A stretch of 64,000 nt of DNA from Actinacidiphila acididurans. GTDB lineage: Bacteria > Actinomycetota > Actinomycetes > Streptomycetales > Streptomycetaceae. The stretch lies in assembly GCF_016918855.1 (NCBI RefSeq), contig NZ_JADKYB010000029.1:54733-118732 (forward strand), given 5' to 3'. Shown piece after piece: positions 16,731 to 24,680 of this stretch. The notes beneath the pieces were generated by a model, which was not told the DNA's origin, made no database searches, and saw only the letters and a list, made by a program, of their open reading frames with translations. How positions within the stretch are numbered: position 1 is the stretch's first letter; each line of letters begins with the position of its first letter. The position numbers and the translations under genes were made by a program.

Positions 16731-18020
16731 TTGGCGCGACTGGCCCGGGACGGGCGCCGTCCCCGTACTCCCCCGGACCCGGCCGGCTCCGGCGCGCCGG
16801 TGAGCCGCCGCCCGCTGCCGCTGACGGTGCTGCCGTACGCGGTGATGGCCGTGGTCGCAGTGGTGGACGGCCTGGTCGGGCCGAGTGTCGGTCTGCTGCC
16901 GCTGGTGGCGCTCGGGCCGGCGTTCGCCGGGCTGGTGGGGCCCTGGGGGCGCACGGTGGTGATCGGCGTGCTGTCGCTGGCCATCGTGTGCGGACTCGGG
17001 GTGGTGGACGGGCTGTTCGCCGAGCGCCGCGGGTTCGCCGCGATCGGCGCGGTCATCGGGGTCACGGTGGCGGGCGTGATCGCGGCGGTGACCCGGCAGC
17101 GGCGCGAGGCGGAGCTGGCCAACGTCCGGTCGATCGCCGAGGTCGCCCAGCGGGTGCTGCTGCGCCCGGTGCCGCTGATCGCCGGTCCGCTGCGGGTGGC
17201 GGTGTCGTACACCTCGGCGGTGGCCGAGGCACGGATCGGCGGCGACCTGTACGAGGTGGTGCCGTCGCCGGCCGGAGTTCGGGTGATCATCGGCGACGTA
17301 CAGGGCAAGGGCCTGGACGCGGTGGAGACGGCGGCGGTCGTGGTGGGCGCCTTCCGGGAGGCCGCGTTCGACGAGAAGACCCTGGAGGGGGTGGGCGAGC
17401 GGGTGCGGCGGGCCGCGGACCGGGCGCTGGGCGGCGAGAAGTTCGTCACCGCGCTGATGGCCGAGATCAGCCCGCTGCACGGCACCACCCTGCTCAACTT
17501 CGGGCATCCCTCGCCGCTCGTGCTGGGCCCGGACGGGCAGGTGTCCTTCCCCGAACCGCCGCAGTTCGCGGTGCCGCTGGGGCTGGGGATGCGGGAGGAC
17601 GACACCCCGGTGCCGTTCGCGGTGGACTTCCGGCCCGGCGACCAGATGCTGCTCTACACCGACGGGGTCACCGAGGCCCGCGACCCGGCCGGCGCCTTCT
17701 ATCCGCTGGGCCTGCGCGCCTACCTGCTGCGCGAGCCCGATCCCCAGCAGGCCCTGGAGATACTGCGCGAGGACCTGATCCGGCACTCGCAGGGGCCGCT
17801 GCACGACGACGCGGCGATGCTGCTGCTGCGTTACCGCGAACCGGCGCCGGAGGGGGAACCCGGCGCGGCGCCGGAAGCCGACACCTCGGACACCTCCGGC
17901 GCCTCCGACGCCTCTGCCGCGGACACCGACACCGAAACCGACACAGATGCGGGCGCCTCGCCGGCCGGCGACGAAGGGGAGGCGGCCGGACCGGCCGCCG
18001 GCGCCAGGTCCGGGTCCTGA
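16731..18020 (+). CDS. PP2C-family (RsbU/SpoIIE-like) serine phosphatase, membrane-bound
   Basis: A 429-residue protein starting with TTG 16731 behind GGGAGAGGG. It has three or four N-terminal membrane segments (about residues 30-120), a short coiled linker, then a PP2C domain. Metal-site motifs are ARIGGDLYEVV, VIIGDVQGKGLDA, LLYTDGVTEARD and the final LHDDAAMLLLRY. Such phosphatases act on anti-anti-sigma factors. The last 60 residues are an acidic Thr/Asp/Ala tail whose DNA is shared, in antisense, with the HxlR gene tail. Confidence 0.9.
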   Translation: MARLARDGRRPRTPPDPAGSGAPVSRRPLPLTVLPYAVMAVVAVVDGLVGPSVGLLPLVALGPAFAGLVGPWGRTVVIGVLSLAIVCGLGVVDGLFAERRGFAAIGAVIGVTVAGVIAAVTRQRREAELANVRSIAEVAQRVLLRPVPLIAGPLRVAVSYTSAVAEARIGGDLYEVVPSPAGVRVIIGDVQGKGLDAVETAAVVVGAFREAAFDEKTLEGVGERVRRAADRALGGEKFVTALMAEISPLHGTTLLNFGHPSPLVLGPDGQVSFPEPPQFAVPLGLGMREDDTPVPFAVDFRPGDQMLLYTDGVTEARDPAGAFYPLGLRAYLLREPDPQQALEILREDLIRHSQGPLHDDAAMLLLRYREPAPEGEPGAAPEADTSDTSGASDASAADTDTETDTDAGASPAGDEGEAAGPAAGARSGS

Positions 18021-18355
18021 CCGGTCGGAGCCAGCGGGATCCAGCGGTGCGCCCAGTCGGTCACGGCCGCCAGGACCGGTTCGAGTTCCCGCCCCATCGG
18101 CGTGAGGTGGTATTCCGCGGGCGCCTGGCCCGTGCCGCGGCGCTCCACCAGCCCCTCGGCCTCCAGGGTGCGCAGCCGCTGCGCGAGCATGGTGTCGCTG
18201 AGCCCGGGCACGGCCTCGCGGATGCGGCCGAAGCGGTGGTGGCCGGTGAAGACGGCGCGCAGGATGGCGCCGGTCCAGCGGCCGCCGATGAGTTCGATGG
18301 CGGCATGGAACCGCTCGCACACCCGGTGGACCTCCACCGCGGCCGACTCCGCCAC
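17831..18355 (-). CDS. HxlR-family transcriptional regulator
   Basis: A 174-residue winged-helix regulator. The HxlR core occupies residues about 8-100: the conserved Cys in VCERFHAAIELIGGRW, GHHRFGRIREAVPGLSDTML, and EAEGLVERRGTGQAP with the wing. The remaining 70 residues are a Ser/Ala/Val-rich tail, read antisense to the PP2C tail. GTG 18355 was chosen because GGAGG precedes it. It lies 17 bp after the FMN reductase stop, suggesting an operon and redox-linked control. Confidence 0.85.
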   Translation of the reverse strand: MAESAAVEVHRVCERFHAAIELIGGRWTGAILRAVFTGHHRFGRIREAVPGLSDTMLAQRLRTLEAEGLVERRGTGQAPAEYHLTPMGRELEPVLAAVTDWAHRWIPLAPTGQDPDLAPAAGPAASPSSPAGEAPASVSVSVSVSAAEASEAPEVSEVSASGAAPGSPSGAGSR

Positions 18356-18372
18356 CTGGGTCCTCGCCTCCG

Positions 18373-18966
18373 CTACTCGCTCTTGACCGATTCTGCCAGA
18401 GCCGGGCGCAGCGGACGCAGTACGGCCTCGATGCGGACGAGTTCGTCCAGCATGGCCTTGGCCGAGGAGGTGAGCACCTCGTTGGGCACCACCTGCGCCT
18501 CGTCGTCGAGGAACTGCTGGACGAAGGGAATGGAGACGGCCTCCAGCACCGGCGTCATCTTCAGGGCGCCGAGGACCTGCTTGATCATCTGTACGGCGCG
18601 GGTGCCGGCCGAGACCCCGCCGTAGCTGACCAGGCCGACCGGCTTGTACTGCCACTCGTAGTGCAGGAAGTCGAGGGCGTTCTTCAGCGGCGCGGTGAAG
18701 CCGTGGTTGTACTCGGGCATCACGAACACGAAGGCGTCCGCGGCGCCGGCCCGGGCGCTCCACTCGATGGTGTGGCGGTGGGTGTAGCGGCCGAGCCGGG
18801 GGTGGTTGGGCTCGTCCATGAACGGCAGGCCGACCTCGGCCAGGTCGATGAGGTCGATCTCGTCGAAGCCCGAGTGCGTGCGGGCCTCGGCCTCGATCCA
18901 CTGGGCCACGGGCAGTCCGACCCGGCCGGGCCTGGTGCTCGCCACGATGATCCCCAGCTTCGGCAT
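18373..18966 (-). CDS. NADPH-dependent FMN reductase
   Basis: A 197-residue flavodoxin-like protein. It has the phosphate-binding IIVASTRPGRVGLPVA at the N-terminus and VMPEYNHGFTAPLKNALDFL, a hallmark of the NADPH:FMN reductase/azoreductase family. It probably reduces flavin or quinones. ATG 18966. It is the first gene of a pair with the HxlR regulator. Confidence 0.92.
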   Translation of the reverse strand: MPKLGIIVASTRPGRVGLPVAQWIEAEARTHSGFDEIDLIDLAEVGLPFMDEPNHPRLGRYTHRHTIEWSARAGAADAFVFVMPEYNHGFTAPLKNALDFLHYEWQYKPVGLVSYGGVSAGTRAVQMIKQVLGALKMTPVLEAVSIPFVQQFLDDEAQVVPNEVLTSSAKAMLDELVRIEAVLRPLRPALAESVKSE

Positions 18967-19267
18967 GGTGCGTCTCCGTTTTCGTGTACGGGGCCCGGGC
19001 CGGCCGCCGGACGGCGGCGACAGCCGTGAACGGGCAGGGCTGACAGCGCGGCTGAGGCGGTGACAGGTCATGGTCACCGACACCGCGCCGGGCGCTAAGA
19101 ATAACTGAGTCCGCAGGCCGGGCAAGCCGTGGCCGCCGGCAACCCGGACCACGACCGCCGCGCCACCCGGGGCCGGACACACCGTAAAGTCGGGCAATTC
19201 ATCGCATAATGCTGTGACCGGGATGCGGTGGCCCCGGCGCCGGCCCGGCGGAGCGCTGGAGGTGGAC

Positions 19268-20230
19268 GTGCCGACCCCCAGCCCTGACGACCGGCGGCGC
19301 ACGCCACGCCGGGACCGACGGGACCGACGGGACCGACCGGGCCGGCGGGATCCACGGGGACGGCGGGCGGACCGGGGCGTCCGGCGGCTGTCGAGGGCCG
19401 TGGCCGACCGGGCCCGGCAGGGGTGGGCGGCGACCGAGCGGCGCTTCCCGGTCGTCACCGACGTGACGGCCCGGCTGGTCTCGGCCAACCTGCTGGAGTC
19501 CGGCACCCGACTGGCGGCCCAGGTGTTCCTCACCGCGGTGCCGCTGCTGTTCGTCGTGGCGGCCTTCGCGCCGCAGTCCGTACGGAACCAGCTGCTGAGC
19601 TCCGCGCGGGACGTGTTCGGGCTGACCGGCGCCTCCGAACAGCAGTTGCGCGAGGTGTACGGGGCCGGCGGCGGCGAGCTGGAGCAGACCACCGGCGCGG
19701 TGGGCCTGGTGGTGGCCCTGCTGTCGGCGACGGCCACCAGCCGGGCGATGGCCCGGATCTGCGAGCGGGCGTGGCACCTGCCGCGGACGCCGGCCCGGCT
19801 GGCGGTGTGGCGGTGGTTCGCCTGGCTGGCGAGCTGGCTGGTCATCCTGCTGCTCCAGGGGCCGCTGCGCACGGGGTTCGGCCTGGGGCCGACGCTCGGC
19901 ACCGTACTGACCTTCGTCACGGACGTGTGCCTGTGGTGGTGGACGCAGTGGCTGCTGCTCGGCCGCCGGGCACAGGGGCGCCGCCTGCTGCCCGGCGCGC
20001 TGCTGACCGCCGCGGCGATGACCGCGCTGTCGGCGACGGCCCGGCTCTACCTGCCGACCGCGCTCAACCGGAGCCTGGCGATGTACGGCTCGCTGGGCTC
20101 GGTCGTCACGCTCCAGTCCTGGCTCATCGCGGGGTGCGTAGTGCTCGCCGTCGCCCTCACCACGGGCGCGGTGCTGGCGGGCGTCCTGCCGCCGGTCCGG
20201 CTGCCGCGTCGTCGTCACCGCACCGACTGA
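19268..20230 (+). CDS. YihY/BrkB-family integral membrane protein
   Basis: A membrane protein of about 320 residues with five to six helices, starting after a highly basic segment. That segment is encoded by CGGGACCGA repeats that give an RDR pattern. GTG 19268 is favoured by GGAGG seven bases upstream; GTG 19214 and ATG 19223 are in-frame alternatives. The sequence after residue 70 (SANLLESGTRLAAQVFLTAVPLL) fits the YihY/BrkB family. Its function is not established. It is monocistronic and divergent from the FMN reductase. Confidence 0.8.
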   Translation: MPTPSPDDRRRTPRRDRRDRRDRPGRRDPRGRRADRGVRRLSRAVADRARQGWAATERRFPVVTDVTARLVSANLLESGTRLAAQVFLTAVPLLFVVAAFAPQSVRNQLLSSARDVFGLTGASEQQLREVYGAGGGELEQTTGAVGLVVALLSATATSRAMARICERAWHLPRTPARLAVWRWFAWLASWLVILLLQGPLRTGFGLGPTLGTVLTFVTDVCLWWWTQWLLLGRRAQGRRLLPGALLTAAAMTALSATARLYLPTALNRSLAMYGSLGSVVTLQSWLIAGCVVLAVALTTGAVLAGVLPPVRLPRRRHRTD

Positions 20231-20308
20231 ATCCCTCGTTATCCCTCGCTCGAGTGAACCCCGACCCTGATATCGCACATCCGTTCGAACGTATGCCAGA
20301 ATCTCGGC

Positions 20309-20554
20309 ATGCCCCACGCCTTTCCCGACGACCTCATCCAGGCCCAGCGCGACTGGTACACCACCTACCGCCGGCTCGCCACGGCCGGCGGCGCCCCCGC
20401 CCAGACCACGGTGCTGCGCCGGCGCCTGGTCCGGCTCTCGGTGCGGATCACCGCCCACCCGTTCTGGACCACCCTGCCCGGCACGGCCCCGGCGGCCCGA
20501 ATGGAGCTGAAGGAGATGACGTGGACCGAGGCAGCCGAGGCGGAGGACCGCTGA
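20309..20554 (+). CDS. Small conserved hypothetical protein
   Basis: An 81-residue protein starting at ATG 20309, with no membrane segment or known motif. It has the organised, charged composition of a real protein (DDLIQAQRDWYTTYRRLA, then RITAHPFWTTLPG). GC bias at third codon positions supports coding. Function unknown. Confidence 0.6.
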   Translation: MPHAFPDDLIQAQRDWYTTYRRLATAGGAPAQTTVLRRRLVRLSVRITAHPFWTTLPGTAPAARMELKEMTWTEAAEAEDR

Positions 20555-20650
20555 GCCCGGCGGGCGAGTGACCCCGGCGGCCCGCACGCCGCGTGCCGGG
20601 CGACCACACCGATCACACTCACACCGCAGGTCATGCCGTGTCCCACCTGA

Positions 20651-20726
20651 GTGAGAGCGCTCTCCAAGACGCTTGACACCCGACCTGGCGCGGCATCAGG
20701 GCACGTCTCCGAGAGAGCGCTCTCAC
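20651..20726 (+). promoter_or_regulatory. Paired LacI-type operators around a -35 box
   Basis: Two identical perfect palindromes GAGAGCGCTCTC stand at 20653-20664 and 20713-20724, 60 bases apart. A TTGACA box (20673-20678) lies between them. This is the classic arrangement for a LacI-family sugar repressor. The gene they would control begins at 20783 and is now disrupted by a TnpB element. Confidence 0.75.
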
Positions 20727-20782
20727 CGAGGCCGCAGCCGCAGACGGCCGGTGACTGAGCGCAGAAAGTGGGTCGTTACCCG

Positions 20783-21040
20783 ATGTCCTTCCGGGCCGCA
20801 GACACCGATTCGTCCGAGCCGCGCCACAGACAGCCGCCGCTCAGCCGCCGTTCCTTCGTGACCGCAGCCGCTCTGGCCACCGCGGGAGCGGCCGCGACCG
20901 CCGCGCCCGTGGCGGCCGCCGGCCCGACCGGGGCCGCCGCGTCACCGGCCGAGCCGGACTTCGGCCCGAACGTCACCGTGTTCGACCCGAGGTGGGCCGA
21001 GAGCCAGTCAGCAGCCGGACCGCTCAGCGCTCACCAAATA
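20783..21040 (+). pseudogene. N-terminal remnant of a Tat-secreted protein broken by a TnpB element
   Basis: ATG 20783 begins a protein with a Tat signal (SRRSFVTAAALATAGAAATA) and a short mature region PDFGPNVTVFDPRW. This opening matches large secreted beta-helix proteins of Streptomyces often annotated as adenylyl cyclase or coagulation factor 5/8 type. The frame then runs into the mobile element. The matching C-terminus appears again after it. The exact junction cannot be placed from sequence alone. Confidence 0.7.
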
Positions 21041-21059
21041 GTGCGATACCGTGTGAGTC

Positions 21060-22256
21060 GTGATCACTCACGTGAAGCGGGCGTTCAAGTTCCGCTTCTA
21101 TCCGACGGATGCGCAGGCAGCTGAGCTGTCGCGCACGTTCGGGTGTGTGCGGAAGGTCTACAACCTGGCGCTCGCGGCGCGCACGGAGGCGTGGACGCTG
21201 CGGCAGGAGCGGGTCAACTACAACGCCACGTCGGCGATGCTGACCGGGTGGAAGAAGACCGAGGAACTCGCCTACCTGGGCGACGTGTCCTCCGTTCCGC
21301 TCCAGCAGGCCCTGCGCCACCTCCAGACGGCGTTCGCCAACTTCTTCGCCAAGCGGGCCAAGTACCCCCGCTTCAAGTCGAAGAAGACCTCGCGGAAATC
21401 GGCGGAGTACACCACGTCCGCGTTCCGGTTCCGGGACGGCAAGCTGGCCTTGGCCAAGATGGCCGAGCCGTTGGACATCGTGTGGTCCCGTCGCCTACCC
21501 GAGGGCGCGTCGCCGTCCACGGTGACCGTCTCGCAGGACGCGGCCGGACGCTGGTACGTGTCCCTGCTGTGCGAGGACCCGTCCATCACACCGCTCCCGG
21601 CCACGAACACGGCCGTCGGTGTGGATGCCGGACTGGACCACCTGCTGACCCTCTCCACCGGGGAGAAGATCACCAATCCCCGGCACGAGCGGCGCGACCG
21701 CACCCGCCTGGCCAAGGCGCAGCGGGAACTGTCCCGCAAGGCCAAGGGCGACGGCTCCAACCGGGCCAAGGCCCGCAGGAAGGTCGCCCGCATCCACGCC
21801 CGCATCGCCGACCGCAGGCGCGACCATCTGCACAAGCTCACCACTCGGCTCGTTCGTGACAACCAAACGATCGTGATCGAGGACCTGACCGTCCGGAACC
21901 TGCTGAAGAACAGCCGGCTCGCCCGCGCCATCTCCGACGCATCGTGGAGCGAGTTCCGGAGCATGCTGGAATACAAGGCCGCCTGGTACGGCCGCGAAGT
22001 GATCGCGGTCGACCGCTGGTTCCCCTCCTCCAAACTCTGCTCCACCTGCGGCAGACTGCAGGACAGGATGCCCCTCAACGTCCGCACCTGGACGTGCGAC
22101 TGCGGCGCGACCCATGACCGGGACGTGAACGCGGCGAAGAACCTTCGGGCGGCCGGGCTGGCCGTGTCTGTCTGTGGAGCCGGTGTAAGACCTCAACGGA
22201 GCACTCCGGGCGGGCAGTCGACGACGAAGCAGAAACCCCTACAGCGCAAGCCGTAG
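21060..22256 (+). CDS. tnpB: TnpB RNA-guided nuclease
   Basis: A 398-residue TnpB. The N-terminal helix-turn-helix region (FKFRFYPTDAQAAELSRTFG) is followed by a RuvC fold split into GVDAGLDHLLTL (Asp189), IVIEDLTVRNLL (Glu274) and HDRDVNAAKNL (about residue 355). A zinc ribbon CSTCG...CDCG lies between the last two. All catalytic residues are present, so it is probably active. TnpB uses an RNA from the element end to cut the empty donor site and favour retention. Start GTG 21060; GTG 21072 is possible. Confidence 0.92.
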   Translation: MITHVKRAFKFRFYPTDAQAAELSRTFGCVRKVYNLALAARTEAWTLRQERVNYNATSAMLTGWKKTEELAYLGDVSSVPLQQALRHLQTAFANFFAKRAKYPRFKSKKTSRKSAEYTTSAFRFRDGKLALAKMAEPLDIVWSRRLPEGASPSTVTVSQDAAGRWYVSLLCEDPSITPLPATNTAVGVDAGLDHLLTLSTGEKITNPRHERRDRTRLAKAQRELSRKAKGDGSNRAKARRKVARIHARIADRRRDHLHKLTTRLVRDNQTIVIEDLTVRNLLKNSRLARAISDASWSEFRSMLEYKAAWYGREVIAVDRWFPSSKLCSTCGRLQDRMPLNVRTWTCDCGATHDRDVNAAKNLRAAGLAVSVCGAGVRPQRSTPGGQSTTKQKPLQRKP

Positions 22257-22259
22257 GAA

Positions 22260-22291
22260 CCCCCCACCTTCGGGCGGGGGGACGAAGTCAA
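22260..22291 (+). ncRNA. Predicted 3' end of TnpB guide (omega/reRNA)
   Basis: Right after the tnpB stop a GC hairpin (CCCCCC against GGGGGG with a TTC loop) is followed by ACGAAGTCAA. In studied TnpB systems the guide RNA overlaps the end of tnpB, folds at the right end and takes the next bases outside the element as guide. The guide would then begin near 22292 (GTTCCAGAACGAACTGCC). This is inferred from the family. Confidence 0.5.
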
Positions 22292-22622
22292 GTTCCAGAA
22301 CGAACTGCCGTACGACCCGCCCAACCAGGCCGCGTACACCCACCACGGCGTCAACGGCTGGGCGGCGTACAAGGTGGGCGACCGGGTGCGTCACCACGAG
22401 GGCTGGGGCCTGGGCAGTTACTGCTTCTTCAACGTGGACCCGACGATCCACAACGCGCACAGCTTCGAGGTGCCGGACCGGCCGGAGGTGCGCTTCCACG
22501 ACCTGCTGACCGTCTCGCTCAACGGGGCCGGCGTCATCGACAACGTGATCAACGACTTCGGCGGACCGGCGCAGGGCACCGACACCGTACCGGTGGACGT
22601 GGTGAGTTACCCGGCGTCCTGA
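22281..22622 (+). pseudogene. C-terminal remnant of the interrupted secreted protein
   Basis: In frame from 22281, about 113 codons read VKFQNELPYDPPNQAAYTHH and GWGLGSYCFFNVDPTI, then VRFHDLLTVSLNG and a stop at 22622. This is the usual end of the same secreted beta-helix family as the fragment at 20783. In intact relatives, as I recall them, some 400 or more residues separate the two parts. The insertion thus appears to be accompanied by loss of the middle of the gene. Confidence 0.7.
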
Positions 22623-22642
22623 CGGCTCGCCGGACGGACCGG

Positions 22643-22671
22643 GCCGCCGCGTCCGAGGGGGATGCGGCGGC
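22643..22671. terminator. Hairpin before hemerythrin gene end
   Basis: Arms GCCGCCGC (22643-22650) and GCGGCGGC (22664-22671) lie between the gene remnant and the convergent hemerythrin gene. Confidence 0.5.
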
Positions 22672-22687
22672 TCCGGCATGTGCGGGT

Positions 22688-23389
22688 CTACGACGCGAGG
22701 AGCGCGGCCAGGTTGCGGCGGTAGCGGCCGAGCAGCAGCGGGCGGGCCCAGCGCACGGGTGCGGGGAAGTGGGCGGTCATCCGGGCGGCGCCGGGCACCG
22801 GTTCCGGGTCGGCCATCAGCCCGAGCACCAGGTGGGGGCCACTGCGCGGCGCGCCGGCCACGACGGCCCTGCGGAGCCGGACGACATCGGGGTCGGGCAC
22901 CTGGGGGAAGAGTTCCTTCAGCACGGGCTCCTCGGCGCCGAGGTGGTTGCCGAGGATGTCGCGGACCTCCTGCGCGGCGGGGTTGCCGGCCACGGCCGCG
23001 TGGCCGACGACCAGGACCGGGTTGCCCGGGTTGCCGCGGCCTCCGCCGGCCGCGGCGATCGCGTCGGTGGCCGCGGTGAGGGCGTCGAGTTCGGCGTCCA
23101 GGGCCTCGTGCTCCTTGGTGAGCCGGTCGAGGTCGGCGACGGCGTCCGGGAAGCGCTCGCGCAGCACCGGCCAGAGCAGGTCGTCCTCGCTGCTGTGGTG
23201 GTGATGGACGAAGGCGACCAGCCAGCGGGTGGTGGCGGCCAGCGCGGTCGGGTCCACCGGATCGCCGGCCGCGAGCCGCTCGTAGGCGTCCGCGACCAGG
23301 TCGCAGCCGCGGCGCATGATCCCGTGCACGGCGAGGAGTTCTTCGTAGAGGCCGGCGCCCTCGGAGGACGCCGGGGACAGGGCGGACAT
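22688..23389 (-). CDS. Hemerythrin-like domain protein
   Basis: A 233-residue protein with a four-helix HHE cation-binding domain. Iron ligands are visible in LLAVHGIMRRGCD, FVHHHHSSEDDLLWPVL and LTKEHEALDAELDAL, and in a later HLGAEEPVLKELFP. Such proteins bind oxygen or nitric oxide, or sense redox state. ATG 23389 was chosen; ATG 23464 would add 25 unlike residues. It is divergent from a TetR gene that probably controls it. Confidence 0.85.
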   Translation of the reverse strand: MSALSPASSEGAGLYEELLAVHGIMRRGCDLVADAYERLAAGDPVDPTALAATTRWLVAFVHHHHSSEDDLLWPVLRERFPDAVADLDRLTKEHEALDAELDALTAATDAIAAAGGGRGNPGNPVLVVGHAAVAGNPAAQEVRDILGNHLGAEEPVLKELFPQVPDPDVVRLRRAVVAGAPRSGPHLVLGLMADPEPVPGAARMTAHFPAPVRWARPLLLGRYRRNLAALLAS

Positions 23390-23542
23390 GCGTACTGCCT
23401 CGCTTCGTGGGGATGGAGTGGTGCCTGCGGCCGGGGGTTCGGCCGTTCGGGTGCAGCCTGACATTAAGGTGAGGCTTTGTGCAATGAAATCAGGCTACTG
23501 CATTGAATGCCGCGTCGGAGATAGGCAGGATAGACTGCCGGA

Positions 23543-24160
23543 ATGTCCCAGACGCGCGCCTATCACTCGCCCCGCCGGACCCGGGCGGCCGCCGCGACCC
23601 GGCGCGACATCGTCGAGGCGGCCCGCCGGCTGTTCCTGGACCGGGGATACGCCCAGGTCACGGTGGCCGACATCGCCCAGGCGGCGGGCACGGCGGTCAA
23701 GACGGTCTACGCCAGCGCGGGCGGCAAGGCCGAGATCCTGCGGGAGATCGTGGGTGCGGGGGTCGCCGGGTCGGACGCGGAGGAGACGCTCCGGCGGGTG
23801 CGGGCCTGCCCGGACGGCGCGTCGGCCCTGGCCGAACTCGCCCGGGGCACGCGCCGGGGCAACGAGGAGCACCGGGAGGCGGTGAGCGTGCTGTACTCCG
23901 CGCTGCCGGTGCACGAGAGCGCGGAGGCGCTGTGGGCGCAGGCCACCACCGGCTACCGGGAGGCGCTCGGCGAAGTCGCCAATCACCTCGCGGCCACCGG
24001 CGCGCTGCGCCCGGATCTCGACGCCGCCCGCTGCGCGGACCTGCTGTGGCTGTGTTTCGGCTTCGGTGCGTGGCGCACCCTGGTCGCCGAGTGCGGCTGG
24101 GACTGGGACGCGGCCGAGCGGGAGTTGACGCGGATGGCGACGGGGATGCTGCTGCCCTGA
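23543..24160 (+). CDS. TetR-family transcriptional regulator
   Basis: A 205-residue regulator with an N-terminal TetR helix-turn-helix (RRDIVEAARRLFLDRGYAQVTVADIAQAAG, residues about 20-65). The C-terminal ligand domain ends at residue 205. ATG 23543 lies very near a -10-like TAGACT, so the leader is short. Between it and the hemerythrin gene, CAATG and CATTG half-sites 14 bases apart (about 23482-23505) could form its operator. Ligand unknown. Confidence 0.88.
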   Translation: MSQTRAYHSPRRTRAAAATRRDIVEAARRLFLDRGYAQVTVADIAQAAGTAVKTVYASAGGKAEILREIVGAGVAGSDAEETLRRVRACPDGASALAELARGTRRGNEEHREAVSVLYSALPVHESAEALWAQATTGYREALGEVANHLAATGALRPDLDAARCADLLWLCFGFGAWRTLVAECGWDWDAAERELTRMATGMLLP

Positions 24161-24224
24161 CCCGTGGCGGTCGGCCATTCCGTACGCCGGGTCCTGCGCC
24201 CGGTGGTACGGCCGCCCGTACGAT

Positions 24225-24385
24225 TCCGGGCGCGCATCGGATCCGCACCCGTGGCAGGACCATGTCCAGGCGGCGCGGGAACCACCTATTGGCCCGGCCC
24301 ATCAGGAACATGGCGGCCGGGGCCAGGATCAGCCGGACCACGGTGGCGTCCCGGACCACCCTGACGGCCAGGTCCCGCCGGTCAG
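24225..24385 (-). pseudogene. Remnant of MMPL-family transporter C-terminus
   Basis: On the minus strand about 50 codons read DATVVRLILAPAAMFLMG then ANRWFPRRLDMVLPRVRI. This is the conserved end of MMPL/RND-like membrane transporters. No start, upstream domains or intact frame accompany it in the 520-base gap between TetR and DUF2993 genes. It looks like a decayed fragment. No other convincing gene was seen in that gap. Confidence 0.55.
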
Positions 24386-24595
24386 GAAGGCGGTGGGGTG
24401 GCAGGCGGCAAAGGCGGCGCAGCGGTGCCACTGGTCGCTCTGCCCCGCGTTCTCCGCCACGGGCCGGCGCCGGACCCGTACCCGGTCGATGTACCGGCCG
24501 GCGGCGGCTCCCGGCCGGCACCGGGGACCGATCCGCCGGGCCCCGGCGCCGGCTCGGGGGACGAAGGCACACCGCCTCCACCATCAGTGACAAAA

Positions 24596-24610
24596 GTGAC
24601 GAAATGTCAC
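24596..24610. promoter_or_regulatory. Palindromic operator-like site
   Basis: GTGACGAAATGTCAC is a 5-5-5 palindrome preceded by a further GTGACAAAA copy. It lies about 70 bases before the DUF2993 gene start and is AT-rich for this genome. The binding protein is unknown. Confidence 0.4.
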
Positions 24611-24680
24611 ATGACTTTGCCTCCCGCCAGGTGTCCGGGCCGCCAATGGACGTTTGCGACAGGGTGACTACGCTGTCGTC

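Larger units (their letters stand above)
21040..22291 (+). mobile_element. IS605/IS1341-type element with tnpB only
   Basis: The element carries tnpB but no tnpA. The right side has a GC hairpin (22260-22281) followed by GACGAAGTCAA, resembling the right end of IS605-group elements and the 3' end of their guide RNA. The left limit is estimated from where host coding stops making sense. It sits inside a secreted-protein gene. Confidence 0.75.

Noticed and set aside
24161..24680. Coding frames in the gap after the TetR gene
   Set aside because: Apart from the short MMPL-like fragment, frames on both strands are biased random sequence without start sites or motifs.
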